Positions 1-7,549 of a DNA stretch of 64,000 nucleotides are shown in pieces (positions within the stretch are counted from its first letter, which is position 1; every line of letters begins with the position of its first letter). Both the position numbers and the translations under genes were made by a program. The notes under the pieces are model-generated. The model was not told the origin of the DNA and searched no databases. It was given only the letters and a program-made list of their open reading frames with translations. This stretch comes from Massilia sp. BSC265 (lineage in GTDB: Bacteria > Pseudomonadota > Gammaproteobacteria > Burkholderiales > Burkholderiaceae_D). The stretch is taken from the NCBI RefSeq assembly GCF_000740675.1, contig NZ_JPXI01000024.1, forward strand, positions 211,234 to 275,233, in the 5' to 3' direction.

Positions 1-1
1 T

Positions 2-850
2 TTGCGGGGCTGGGAAGCGGGCGCCTGGGAGCTGCACGCGTTCCCGGACGGGGAAACCCGTGTCCGCTACCTGAGCGACCCGGCCGGGCGCGAGGTGATC
101 CTGGTCTGCAGCCTCGATCGTCCGAACGCGAAGACGGTGCCGCTCTGCCTGGCAGCAGCCGTCGCCCGTGAACTCGGTGCGCGGCGTGTCGGCCTGGTCG
201 TGCCCTACCTTGCCTACATGCGCCAGGACGCACGCTTCCACCGCGGAGAAGGGGTGACGGCGAAACACTTTGCCGGCCTGCTGGGCCGGGCCGGAGACTG
301 GCTGGTCACGGTCGATCCGCACCTGCACCGCATCGAGCGCCTGGACGAGATCTACGACATCCCGTCGCGCGTGGTGGCGGCAGCGCCTGCCATCGCGGCC
401 TGGGTCATGGAGAACGTCAGGCAGCCGCTCCTGATCGGTCCCGACGAGGAGAGCGAGCAATGGGTCGCGCAGGTCGCGGCCACGGCCGCCTGCCCCTACA
501 CCGTCCTGCGCAAGGAACGGCGCGGCGACCGCGACGTCTCGGTCTCCGTCCCTGAACTGGCAGGCTGGCGCTCCCGCACACCGGTGCTGGTCGACGATAT
601 CGCGTCCACCGCCCGCACCCTGATTGCCGCGGTGCAGCGCCTGCGCGCGGCAGGAATGCCGGCGCCGGTCTGCGTCGCCGTGCACCCGGTGTTCGCGGGC
701 GAGGCCTATGCCGAGCTGCTGGCGGCCGGCGTCGCCGCGGTGGCCTGCACCGACACCATCGCCCATCCGAGCAGCCGGATCGGACTGGCCGCCGCCATCG
801 GGGCGGCTGCCGACGCGCTGTCGGCCGACTGTGACGGCGCCGGCGCTTGA
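2..850 (+). CDS. Ribose-phosphate diphosphokinase-like protein (PRPP synthetase family), 5' end cut by window
   Basis: Predicted to transfer pyrophosphate from ATP to ribose-5-phosphate, making PRPP for nucleotide synthesis. The visible 282 residues show family features: FPDGETRVR near the N-terminus, an RQDARF stretch like the RQDRK segment around the active site, VDPHLH, and the PRPP-binding signature VLVDDIASTARTL about 200 residues in. Normal enzymes are about 310-320 aa, so some 25-35 N-terminal residues probably lie upstream. The TTG at position 2 is only the first possible codon and probably not the real start. The stop codon overlaps the next ATG by one base (TGATG), implying co-transcription. 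It is divergent from housekeeping PrsA, so it may be an accessory paralogue. Confidence 0.8.
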   Translation: MRGWEAGAWELHAFPDGETRVRYLSDPAGREVILVCSLDRPNAKTVPLCLAAAVARELGARRVGLVVPYLAYMRQDARFHRGEGVTAKHFAGLLGRAGDWLVTVDPHLHRIERLDEIYDIPSRVVAAAPAIAAWVMENVRQPLLIGPDEESEQWVAQVAATAACPYTVLRKERRGDRDVSVSVPELAGWRSRTPVLVDDIASTARTLIAAVQRLRAAGMPAPVCVAVHPVFAGEAYAELLAAGVAAVACTDTIAHPSSRIGLAAAIGAAADALSADCDGAGA

Positions 851-2097
851 TGGAAGCGTCCGTGTTCAGCCCCGCGACGCTGACGGCGGTCGCGGTCGCC
901 GCCGGCTGCGGCATGCTGATCGGCATCGACCGCGAACGGCGCAAAGGCAGCGGCCCCGCGCGCGGATTCGCCGGCCTGCGCAGCTTCACCCTGGCCTCGG
1001 TGCTCGGCGCCTTGTCCCAGGCACTCGGCGGTGCACTGGTGCTCGCCGCCGCAGGCCTGGTGGCCGCCCTTGCGGCGATCGCCTACTGGCGCGACCGCTC
1101 CGACGACCCGGGCATCACCACCGAGCTGGCCCTGTTCCTGAGCTTCCTGATCGGTGTCGCCGCGATCGACAACCTGGCATTCTCCGCCGGCGCCTCCGTC
1201 GTGCTCGCCTCGCTGCTGTACCTGCGCGGCCCGCTGCACCGTTTCGCCCGGGCGTCCTTGAGGCCGGCCGAGCTGCGCGCTGCGCTGCTGTTTGCCGGCG
1301 CCGCGCTGGTGGTGCGGCCGCTCCTGCCCGATGCGGACCATCCCTGGCTGCTGGGCGTCAATCCGCGCACGCTCTGGACGCTGGCGCTCCTGATCATGGG
1401 GATCCAGGCGGCTGCCCACATCGGCGTGCGCCTGGCGGGTCCCCGCTTGGGTTTCGCGCTGTCCGGATTCGGCGCCGGCTTCATCTCGAGCGTGGCGACC
1501 GTGACCGCGATGGCCGCGCGCTGCCGCAAGGAGCCGCAATTGCACCGCGCCTGTGTCGCCGGTGCGCTGCTGTCGAATGTCGCCACCTTCGTCCTGCTGT
1601 GGGTAGTGGCAGTCACCGTTGCGCCGGCCCACCTGCCTGCGCTGGCGCCGGTGCTGGGCGGCGCCCTGATCGCCGCGGTGGCCGTTGGCGGCATCAGCCT
1701 GGCCGGGGGAAGCGGCGTGGCGCCTGCCGCGCCCGCGAACGGCCGGGTGTTCGACGTCAGGCAGGCCGCGCTGTTCGCGGCGGCGCTGAGCGCGGCCACA
1801 CTCGGCCTGGCCTATCTGAACGCGCACGTGGGGCAGGGCGCGCTGCTCGGCGGCACGGCGCTGGCAGGCTTCTTCGACCTGCATGCCGCCTCCGGGTCCG
1901 CCCTGGCCCTCCTCGCAGGCGGCACCGCATCGACGCACGATGCGACGCTGGCGATGCTGCTTGCGGTGACGACGAATACGCTCAGCAAGGCGGCCGGAGC
2001 GCTAGCCGGCGGCGCCCGGTTCGCCGTCCGCGTCATCGGCAGCCTGGCCCTGGTGCTGCTGGGAGCGTGGCTGCCGTTCTGGTTCTGGCCTGGGTGA
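850..2097 (+). CDS. MgtC/SapB-DUF4010 family membrane protein
   Basis: Integral inner-membrane protein of unknown transport role. Residues 1-130 match the MgtC/SapB type: a first helix with GCGMLIGIDRERR, then GLRSFTLASVLGAL. The rest is the DUF4010 half, with about eight further hydrophobic segments and a conserved FGAGFISSVATVTAM loop. The product is 415 aa from the ATG at 850, which overlaps the upstream stop; the in-frame TTG three bases earlier is less likely. The two-domain layout is the usual one for this family. Coupling to the PRPP-synthetase-like gene suggests a shared operon but does not reveal a substrate. Confidence 0.8.
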   Translation: MEASVFSPATLTAVAVAAGCGMLIGIDRERRKGSGPARGFAGLRSFTLASVLGALSQALGGALVLAAAGLVAALAAIAYWRDRSDDPGITTELALFLSFLIGVAAIDNLAFSAGASVVLASLLYLRGPLHRFARASLRPAELRAALLFAGAALVVRPLLPDADHPWLLGVNPRTLWTLALLIMGIQAAAHIGVRLAGPRLGFALSGFGAGFISSVATVTAMAARCRKEPQLHRACVAGALLSNVATFVLLWVVAVTVAPAHLPALAPVLGGALIAAVAVGGISLAGGSGVAPAAPANGRVFDVRQAALFAAALSAATLGLAYLNAHVGQGALLGGTALAGFFDLHAASGSALALLAGGTASTHDATLAMLLAVTTNTLSKAAGALAGGARFAVRVIGSLALVLLGAWLPFWFWPG

Positions 2098-2234
2098 ACA
2101 GGGACGCGCCTGCGGTGGCGCGATCGTCAACATGTCTTCCAATCCCGGACTGGCGGCGGCGGATATGCCGCACAATGACCGGCACGCCCGGCAGGGCCGG
2201 GCATCTCCTTTCCATCAACTGCAGGAGCCGCACC

Positions 2235-3353
2235 ATGAAACCATCCGGCAAGCGCATTGCCATTGTTACCGGCGGCGGCGACGCACCGGGCCTGAACGCC
2301 GTGATCCGGGCCGTCGTGCTCGCATCGGCAAGGATCGGCTGGGAATGCTACGGCATCCGCGACGGCTTCAATGGCCTGCTCGCGCCGGATGCCTGCATGG
2401 GCGAACCGGTCGCACTGCTGCGGCCCGAGGCCGTGCACGGCATTGCCCATCTCGGCGGCACGATCCTGGGCAGCACGAACCGGGGCAATCCGATGCGCTA
2501 TCCGGTCCGGCAGCCTGGCGCCGGCGTTCTCGAGCAGGACCGCACCGATGAGCTGGTCGCCTTGTTCCGGCAGCGCGGATTCGAGGCATTGGTGATGGTC
2601 GGCGGCGACAGTTCGATGGAGATCGCCGCCTGCCTGCAGGGCAAGGGCTTGCCCGTGGTAGGCGTGCCAAAGACGATCGACAACGACCTGGACGGGACGG
2701 CGCAGACCTTCGGCTTCGACACGGCGGTCGGTTTCGCCACCGAGTGCATCGACCGGCTGCACACCACCGCGGACAGCCAGCATCGCGTCATGGTGGTGGA
2801 GGTCATGGGGCGCTACGCCGGGTGGATCGCCCTGCATGCGGGCATGGCCGGCGGTGCCCATGCCATCCTGCTGCCGGAGATTCCGTTCGACATCGACCTC
2901 GTGGCCGCCGCGATCGCCAGGCGCGACGCCGCCGGACGTGGCCACACCATCGTCGTCGCCGCCGAGGGCGCGCAGCCGGCAGGGCAGGAGCGCGCGCTGC
3001 TGGCCGGCGCCGGCGCCGGCCGCGCCGAGCGCCTGGGCGGGATCGGCGCACGGGTCGAGGCGGCCCTGGCGCAACGCACCGGCAAGGACTGCCGCAGCGT
3101 GGTGCTGGGCCACCTGCTGCGCGGCGGCAGTCCTTCCGCGTTCGACCGGGTCGTCGCCGGGCGCTTCGGCGCCGCCGCGGTACGGGCGCTGGCAGCGGGA
3201 CAGTCGGGAGTGATGGTCGCGCTGGATGGGCCGGACATCGGCACCGTGCCGCTGGCCGCGGTGGCGGGGCGCAGCAGGCGCGTCCCCGTCGACGGCGAGA
3301 CGGTGCGCGCGGCGCGCGACCTGGGCATCTGTTTCGGGGACGGGGCAGCCTGA
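2235..3353 (+). CDS. 6-phosphofructokinase (possibly PPi-dependent or mixed type)
   Basis: Phosphorylates fructose-6-phosphate to the 1,6-bisphosphate. The 372-residue product has TGGGDAPGLN at 12-21, the catalytic loop PKTIDND at 145-151, MGRYAGW from 191 and LRGGSP near the C-terminal third. The nucleotide-site motif reads GGDSS (123-127), not the GGDGS of ATP enzymes or GGDDS of PPi enzymes, and the residue before TIDND is Lys rather than Gly. Lys there is typical of PPi-dependent or atypical PFKs, so the phosphoryl donor is uncertain. The ATG at 2235 was chosen because the protein family begins there; the open frame extending upstream is non-family sequence. A GCAGGAG ribosome-binding sequence precedes it. 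Confidence 0.88.
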   Translation: MKPSGKRIAIVTGGGDAPGLNAVIRAVVLASARIGWECYGIRDGFNGLLAPDACMGEPVALLRPEAVHGIAHLGGTILGSTNRGNPMRYPVRQPGAGVLEQDRTDELVALFRQRGFEALVMVGGDSSMEIAACLQGKGLPVVGVPKTIDNDLDGTAQTFGFDTAVGFATECIDRLHTTADSQHRVMVVEVMGRYAGWIALHAGMAGGAHAILLPEIPFDIDLVAAAIARRDAAGRGHTIVVAAEGAQPAGQERALLAGAGAGRAERLGGIGARVEAALAQRTGKDCRSVVLGHLLRGGSPSAFDRVVAGRFGAAAVRALAAGQSGVMVALDGPDIGTVPLAAVAGRSRRVPVDGETVRAARDLGICFGDGAA

Positions 3354-3363
3354 GGGCCGCGGC

Positions 3364-4983
3364 CTAGCGCATGCGCAGTGCCCGCATCAGCGCCGCGTCC
3401 TGGCGGTAGATATCCTGGGCGAACAGGGCCTGGCCGTGGCGGTCGACCAGCGCGGTCGCATAGAACAGCACCACCGGCACCGGCCGGGCCAGCGTGACCG
3501 TGCGCATGGGACCGGGGAGCATGGCCCGGGCCACGGCGGCGGCATCCCAGCGGCGCGGATCCGCGAGCACGAACTGCGCCAGATCGGCCGGGCGCGCGAC
3601 CCGGATGCAGCCGTGGCTCAGGTCGCGCCGGGAGCGGTCGAACAGCTCTTTCGACGACGTCGAATGCAGGTAGATGTTCATCGGATTGGGCATCGCAAAC
3701 TTGAGCTCGCCCAGCACATTGCGGGGACCGGGCCGCTGGCGCACCCGGGCCTGGCCGCGGCGCAGGCGCGCCAGCGCCTCCGCCGGGGCCAGTTGCAGCA
3801 CCTTTCCGTCCGTTCCTACCAGCTCCATGTCGTTCCGCACCAGGTAGGCGGGATCGTGCGCCAGCTTTGGCACGATTTCATTCGACTGGATGCTGGGCGG
3901 GACGTTCCAATAGGGATTGAATTCGAGATAGCGCATCTGGCCGATGAACAGCGGCGTCGGGGTCCTGGCGGCGGTCCCGACGATCACCCGCATCTCCAGC
4001 ATCGGTTCAGGGGAAGCGGCGTTCGTGTCGAACGCCCACAAGCGGTAGGCCGGCACGTTGACTGCGACGATGCGGCCGGGCGGCAGCGGCGGCAGCCAGC
4101 GCAGGCGTTCCAGGGTAAGTGCGAGCTGCGCTGCCCGGTGCGCCGGCGGGACGGCCAGCGCCGCCAGCGTGGCGGGTCCCAGGACGCCGTCTTCCGCCAG
4201 TCCATGGCGTGCCTGGAAGCGGCGCACCGCGCCGGCCAGGATGGCGGTGTAGCCGTCCTCGCAGGAGGCGGGCGCTTGCCGTTCGAGATCGCCCAGCAGG
4301 CGCAGGCGTTCGCACAACTGGGCTGAGCCGGCATAGGCGTCGCCGGGCTCGAGCGCGGCCGGCACGGCCGGGGGCAGTGCCGGCCAGTCGGGCGCCACGC
4401 TTGCCAGGTGCCGGTAATGCGCCAGCATCGACTTGACCCTGCCATACAAGGGAATCCCGGGCGCAGCGGACTCGACTGCATCTTCCATGCCGCCATCGGC
4501 CAGCGCCCGGCGCAGGTGCTCGACCACATCGAAGCCGCCTGCGGTGCCGGTAGCGTCGCGGTAGGCCGATGCGACGCGGCCGAAGCGCAGGTCGGCGAGG
4601 TACTGGAGCATTGCAGCGCTGAGGTCGCGGTCGAGCGCTGCAAGGGAGGCCTCGTCGTGCGCGCCTTCCAGCCTGCGTGCGAGTGCGTCAAGACCGTAGC
4701 GGGACGAGTCGAGCCCGTGTTCATGGGCCTTGCCCAGGAGGCGAAGCGCCAGGCGTGCCCGTGCCGGCCCTTCGCCCAGCCACAGCAGCGCCGGTCCCGC
4801 CGCATACAGGCGCGCGGCCAGCTGGCGGGCATCGGTGGAGGCTTGCGCGTCGCGCCTTGCGTCCGGGACTGACGTTGCCGGCACTGCTGCCGCGCTTGCG
4901 CATGCATGGATGAGGAAAAACAGGATGGCGCCCGCCCGCTGGAGGGCGAGGAGGGGCCTGCGGCGGTGCGGCTTGGCGATCAT
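3364..4983 (-). CDS. L,D-transpeptidase of the YcbB/LdtD type
   Basis: Periplasmic enzyme that forms 3-3 cross-links in peptidoglycan or attaches other groups to it. From the ATG at 4983 the protein is 539 aa with an Arg/Lys-rich N-terminus, a hydrophobic core (AGAILFFLIHACASAAA) and a likely signal-peptidase site. An LdtD-like N-terminal region follows, then a peptidoglycan-binding segment (AVRRFQARHGLAEDGVLGP) around residues 265-310, then a YkuD catalytic domain with SHGCIRV and its nucleophile Cys near residue 458. An upstream ATG at 5067 would add 28 residues before the signal peptide, so 4983 is preferred. It converges on the phosphofructokinase gene with 10 bp between stops. Confidence 0.88.
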   Translation of the reverse strand: MIAKPHRRRPLLALQRAGAILFFLIHACASAAAVPATSVPDARRDAQASTDARQLAARLYAAGPALLWLGEGPARARLALRLLGKAHEHGLDSSRYGLDALARRLEGAHDEASLAALDRDLSAAMLQYLADLRFGRVASAYRDATGTAGGFDVVEHLRRALADGGMEDAVESAAPGIPLYGRVKSMLAHYRHLASVAPDWPALPPAVPAALEPGDAYAGSAQLCERLRLLGDLERQAPASCEDGYTAILAGAVRRFQARHGLAEDGVLGPATLAALAVPPAHRAAQLALTLERLRWLPPLPPGRIVAVNVPAYRLWAFDTNAASPEPMLEMRVIVGTAARTPTPLFIGQMRYLEFNPYWNVPPSIQSNEIVPKLAHDPAYLVRNDMELVGTDGKVLQLAPAEALARLRRGQARVRQRPGPRNVLGELKFAMPNPMNIYLHSTSSKELFDRSRRDLSHGCIRVARPADLAQFVLADPRRWDAAAVARAMLPGPMRTVTLARPVPVVLFYATALVDRHGQALFAQDIYRQDAALMRALRMR

Positions 4984-5179
4984 GGAGTCCGGAATGGGTT
5001 GAGGAATGTGGCGGCGGAGTCTGGGCGCGCCGGGCTTACGATACGGGTCCTCTGGACTAAAAGTCATTGACCCAGATCAAAATTGCAGATATCGCCGCAC
5101 GGCGCCCGCGGGAACCGCTTGCGGTCTCGTGCGCGCGGCGTCGCGCCCATGCGCCTGCGATAAACCTCAGCGCCGCAGC

Positions 5180-5207
5180 TTCCAATCCTGTCCATACCTG
5201 CTACACT
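5180..5207 (+). promoter_or_regulatory. Possible promoter of a terminated leader before nfeD-like gene
   Basis: A TACACT -10-like hexamer lies at 5202-5207 with a weak TTCCAA at 5180-5185, spacing 16. The -10 is a fair match and the -35 is poor. Transcription from about 5214 would run into the terminator at 5264-5304. Confidence 0.3.
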
Positions 5208-5263
5208 GGCGTCGAACACTCTTTGCCAGAAAGCACACAATCAGCAAGCGCATCGACATCGTT

Positions 5264-5304
5264 GAACCCTCGCCGCCTGTTGCAGGCCGCGGGGGTTTTT
5301 TACT
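5264..5304 (+). terminator. Intrinsic terminator upstream of nfeD-like gene
   Basis: AACCCTCGC pairs with GCGGGGGTT around an inner GCCTG-TTG-CAGGC stem with a C/C mismatch, followed by a run of T. No + strand gene ends just upstream, so it either ends a short leader/small RNA or attenuates the nfeD-slipin operon. Confidence 0.6.
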
Positions 5305-5330
5305 TTTTTGAACCACTCAAGGAGACGCCA

Positions 5331-5753
5331 ATGACGGACTGGATGGGCTGGCTGGTGGTGGCCGGCGTCCTCGTAATCGCCGAACTCTTTACCGGCACCT
5401 TTTACCTCCTGATGATCGCGATCGGCCTCGGCGCCGGCGCGCTCGCCGCGCTGTCGGGCGCGAGCGGGCCGGTGCAGACCCTGGCCGCCGCCGCGGTCGG
5501 CCTTGCCGCAACCGCCATCCTGCACCGCAGCCGCTTCGGCCGACCGGCACGGACCGAGGCCACGCGTGACCGCAACGTCAACCTCGACATCGGCCAGCGC
5601 GTCGTCGTGCCGGAGTGGCAGAACGGCCGCGCGCGCGTGATGTACCGCGGGGCGCTGTGGGATGTCGAACTGGGTCCGGGCGCGCTGCCCGAAGCGGGCG
5701 ACTACCGCATCGTCGAAGTGCTCGGCAACCGCCTGATCGTGGCGAATGCATGA
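5331..5753 (+). CDS. NfeD family membrane protein
   Basis: Short-form NfeD protein of 140 aa. Hydrophobic segments fill the first 75 or so residues (MGWLVVAGVLVIAELFTGTF and following) and a C-terminal OB-fold-like soluble domain ends with YRIVEVLGNRLIV. NfeD proteins partner with SPFH/stomatin proteins such as the downstream gene and are thought to act in membrane microdomain or quality-control functions. The start at 5331 has an AAGGAG ribosome-binding site seven bases upstream. The same frame is open further upstream, but that part has no NfeD similarity and covers the terminator. Confidence 0.85.
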   Translation: MTDWMGWLVVAGVLVIAELFTGTFYLLMIAIGLGAGALAALSGASGPVQTLAAAAVGLAATAILHRSRFGRPARTEATRDRNVNLDIGQRVVVPEWQNGRARVMYRGALWDVELGPGALPEAGDYRIVEVLGNRLIVANA

Positions 5754-5804
5754 ACGATTCATAAGTTCATCTAATAATTAACTACTCATCTATAAGGGAT
5801 GCTC

Positions 5805-6740
5805 ATGGAATTCTCGTTCGGCACAGTGGCGCTCGTCGTTTTCATCATTGCCCTGGTATTCATCTTCAAGACCATCAACGTGGTGCCGCAGCAGCATGCC
5901 TGGGTGGTCGAGCGCCTCGGCAAGTTCCACGCCGTGCTGGCCCCGGGCCTGAACATCGTGGTGCCCTTCATCGACCGCATCGCCTACAAGCACAGCCTCA
6001 AGGAGATCCCGCTCGACGTGCCGCCGCAGGTCTGCATCACCAGGGACAACACCCAGCTGCAGGTCGACGGCATCCTGTACTTCCAGGTGACCGACGCGAT
6101 GCGCGCCTCCTACGGCTCGTCGAACTACATCCAGGCCATCACCCAGCTGGCCCAGACCACGCTGCGTTCGGTGATCGGCAAGATGGAGCTCGACAAGACC
6201 TTCGAAGAGCGCGACCACATCAACACCACCATCGTCAACGCGATCGACGAGTCGGCCGCCAACTGGGGTGTGAAGGTGCTGCGCTATGAGATCAAGGACC
6301 TGACGCCACCGGCCGAGATCCTGCATGCGATGCAGCGCCAGATCACCGCCGAGCGCGAGAAGCGCGCCCTGATCGCGGCGTCGGAGGGCCGGCGCCAGGA
6401 GCAGATCAACATCGCCAGCGGCGAGCGCGAAGCCGCCATCGCCCGCTCGGAAGGCGAGCGCCAGGCCGCGATCAACCGGGCCCAGGGCGAGGCCAGCGCC
6501 ATCGTCGCCCTGGCCGAGGCAAGTGCCTCCGCACTGCGCCAGGTGGGCGCTGCGATCCACGAGCCGGGCGGCATGGACGCGGTCAACCTGCGCGTGGCCG
6601 AGCACTACGTCGACGCCTTCGGCAATCTGGCCAAGACCAATAACTCGCTGATCGTGCCGGCCAATATGGGGGACATGAGCAGCGTGATCGCCAGCGCCCT
6701 GCAGATCGTGAAGTCGCAGCAGCCGGAGATCCTGCGGTGA
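5805..6740 (+). CDS. SPFH/Band 7 stomatin-like protein (slipin/QmcA type)
   Basis: Membrane-anchored scaffold protein of 311 aa. One N-terminal transmembrane helix (VALVVFIIALVFIFKTINVV) is followed by the SPFH domain with VPQQHAWVVERLGKF and a LAPGLNIVVPFIDRI segment. An alanine- and glutamate-rich coiled coil (repeated EGERQAAINRAQGEA-like units) drives oligomerisation. Start 5805 is preferred over 5799 because AAGGG sits right against 5799 but is correctly spaced from 5805. The gene lies 51 bp after nfeD and overlaps the next start by 4 bp (GTGA), so all three are probably one operon. Confidence 0.88.
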   Translation: MEFSFGTVALVVFIIALVFIFKTINVVPQQHAWVVERLGKFHAVLAPGLNIVVPFIDRIAYKHSLKEIPLDVPPQVCITRDNTQLQVDGILYFQVTDAMRASYGSSNYIQAITQLAQTTLRSVIGKMELDKTFEERDHINTTIVNAIDESAANWGVKVLRYEIKDLTPPAEILHAMQRQITAEREKRALIAASEGRRQEQINIASGEREAAIARSEGERQAAINRAQGEASAIVALAEASASALRQVGAAIHEPGGMDAVNLRVAEHYVDAFGNLAKTNNSLIVPANMGDMSSVIASALQIVKSQQPEILR

Positions 6741-7546
6741 CACGGGTCGTCGTCATCACCGGCGCCTCGGACGGCATCGGCGCCGAGATGGCGCGCCAGC
6801 TGGCGGAGAAGGAGGGCGCGGCGGTGGCCCTGGTGCTTGCCGCCCGCAACGCGGCGCAGCTCGATGCGGTCGCCGGGGAGTGCGCCGCGCTGGGCGCGCA
6901 GACGCTCACGGTGCCGACCGACGTCGGCGTGCAGATCCAGTGCCGGCGCCTGGTCGTCAGCGCCGTCGAGCATTTCGGGCGCATCGACGTCCTGGTCAAC
7001 AACGCGGGGCGCTCGGGGCACGCGCTGTTCGAGGAAGTGGAAGACCTGTCCTGGTACGAGGAGCTGATGCGCGTGAACCTGTGGGGCAGCGTGTGGTGCA
7101 CGCAGGCCGCATTGCCGGCGCTGAAGGCTTCGCGCGGCAGCATCGTCGCGGTGTCCTCGCTGGCCGGCCTGGTCGGGGTGCCGGGGCGGACCGCCTATAG
7201 CGCGACGAAGTTCGCGATGACCGGTTTTTTTGAAGCGCTCAGGGCGGAAATGAAGGGACACGGCGTCAGCGTGACGACGGCGTATCCGGGCGTGGTGGCC
7301 ACGCGCATCCGCTACCGCGGCTTCAATGCGCAGGGCGAATCCATGGGCGCGAGCGCGCTGAACGAGGAGGGAGCGATGAGCGTGGAAGAATGCGCGCGCC
7401 TCATCGTCGAAGGAATGAACGCGCGCCGGCGCGAGGTCGTCATGACGACCAAGGGCAAGCTCGGGCGCTTCATCAAGCTGGTCGCGCCCGGACTGGTGGA
7501 GAAGATGGCGCTGGCCGCCCTGAAAAAGGACGCCAGGCCACATTAA
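6737..7546 (+). CDS. SDR family NAD(P)-dependent oxidoreductase
   Basis: Classical short-chain dehydrogenase of 269 aa. It has the cofactor loop TGASDGIG at residues 8-15, the NNAG motif in VLVNNAGRSG, a Ser in VAVSSLAG and the catalytic pair in YSATK. GTG at 6737 overlaps the stop of the slipin gene (GTGA), giving translational coupling. The substrate cannot be read from the sequence. The C-terminal region is basic and mildly hydrophobic (LGRFIKLVAPGLVEKMAL), as in SDRs that touch membranes or lipids. Confidence 0.85.
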   Translation: MTRVVVITGASDGIGAEMARQLAEKEGAAVALVLAARNAAQLDAVAGECAALGAQTLTVPTDVGVQIQCRRLVVSAVEHFGRIDVLVNNAGRSGHALFEEVEDLSWYEELMRVNLWGSVWCTQAALPALKASRGSIVAVSSLAGLVGVPGRTAYSATKFAMTGFFEALRAEMKGHGVSVTTAYPGVVATRIRYRGFNAQGESMGASALNEEGAMSVEECARLIVEGMNARRREVVMTTKGKLGRFIKLVAPGLVEKMALAALKKDARPH

Positions 7547-7549
7547 CAC

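Larger units (their letters stand above)
4984..5330. other. Intergenic region between divergent ldt-like and nfeD-like genes
   Basis: This 347-bp stretch has no convincing gene. It should contain the promoter of the L,D-transpeptidase gene on the minus strand. Towards nfeD it holds a possible promoter, a roughly 90-nt leader and an intrinsic terminator (listed separately). Confidence 0.5.

Noticed and set aside
624..2234. Upstream part of the frame containing phosphofructokinase
   Set aside because: Arg/Pro-rich translation overlapping the PRPP-synthetase-like and MgtC genes; the PFK family begins at 2235.
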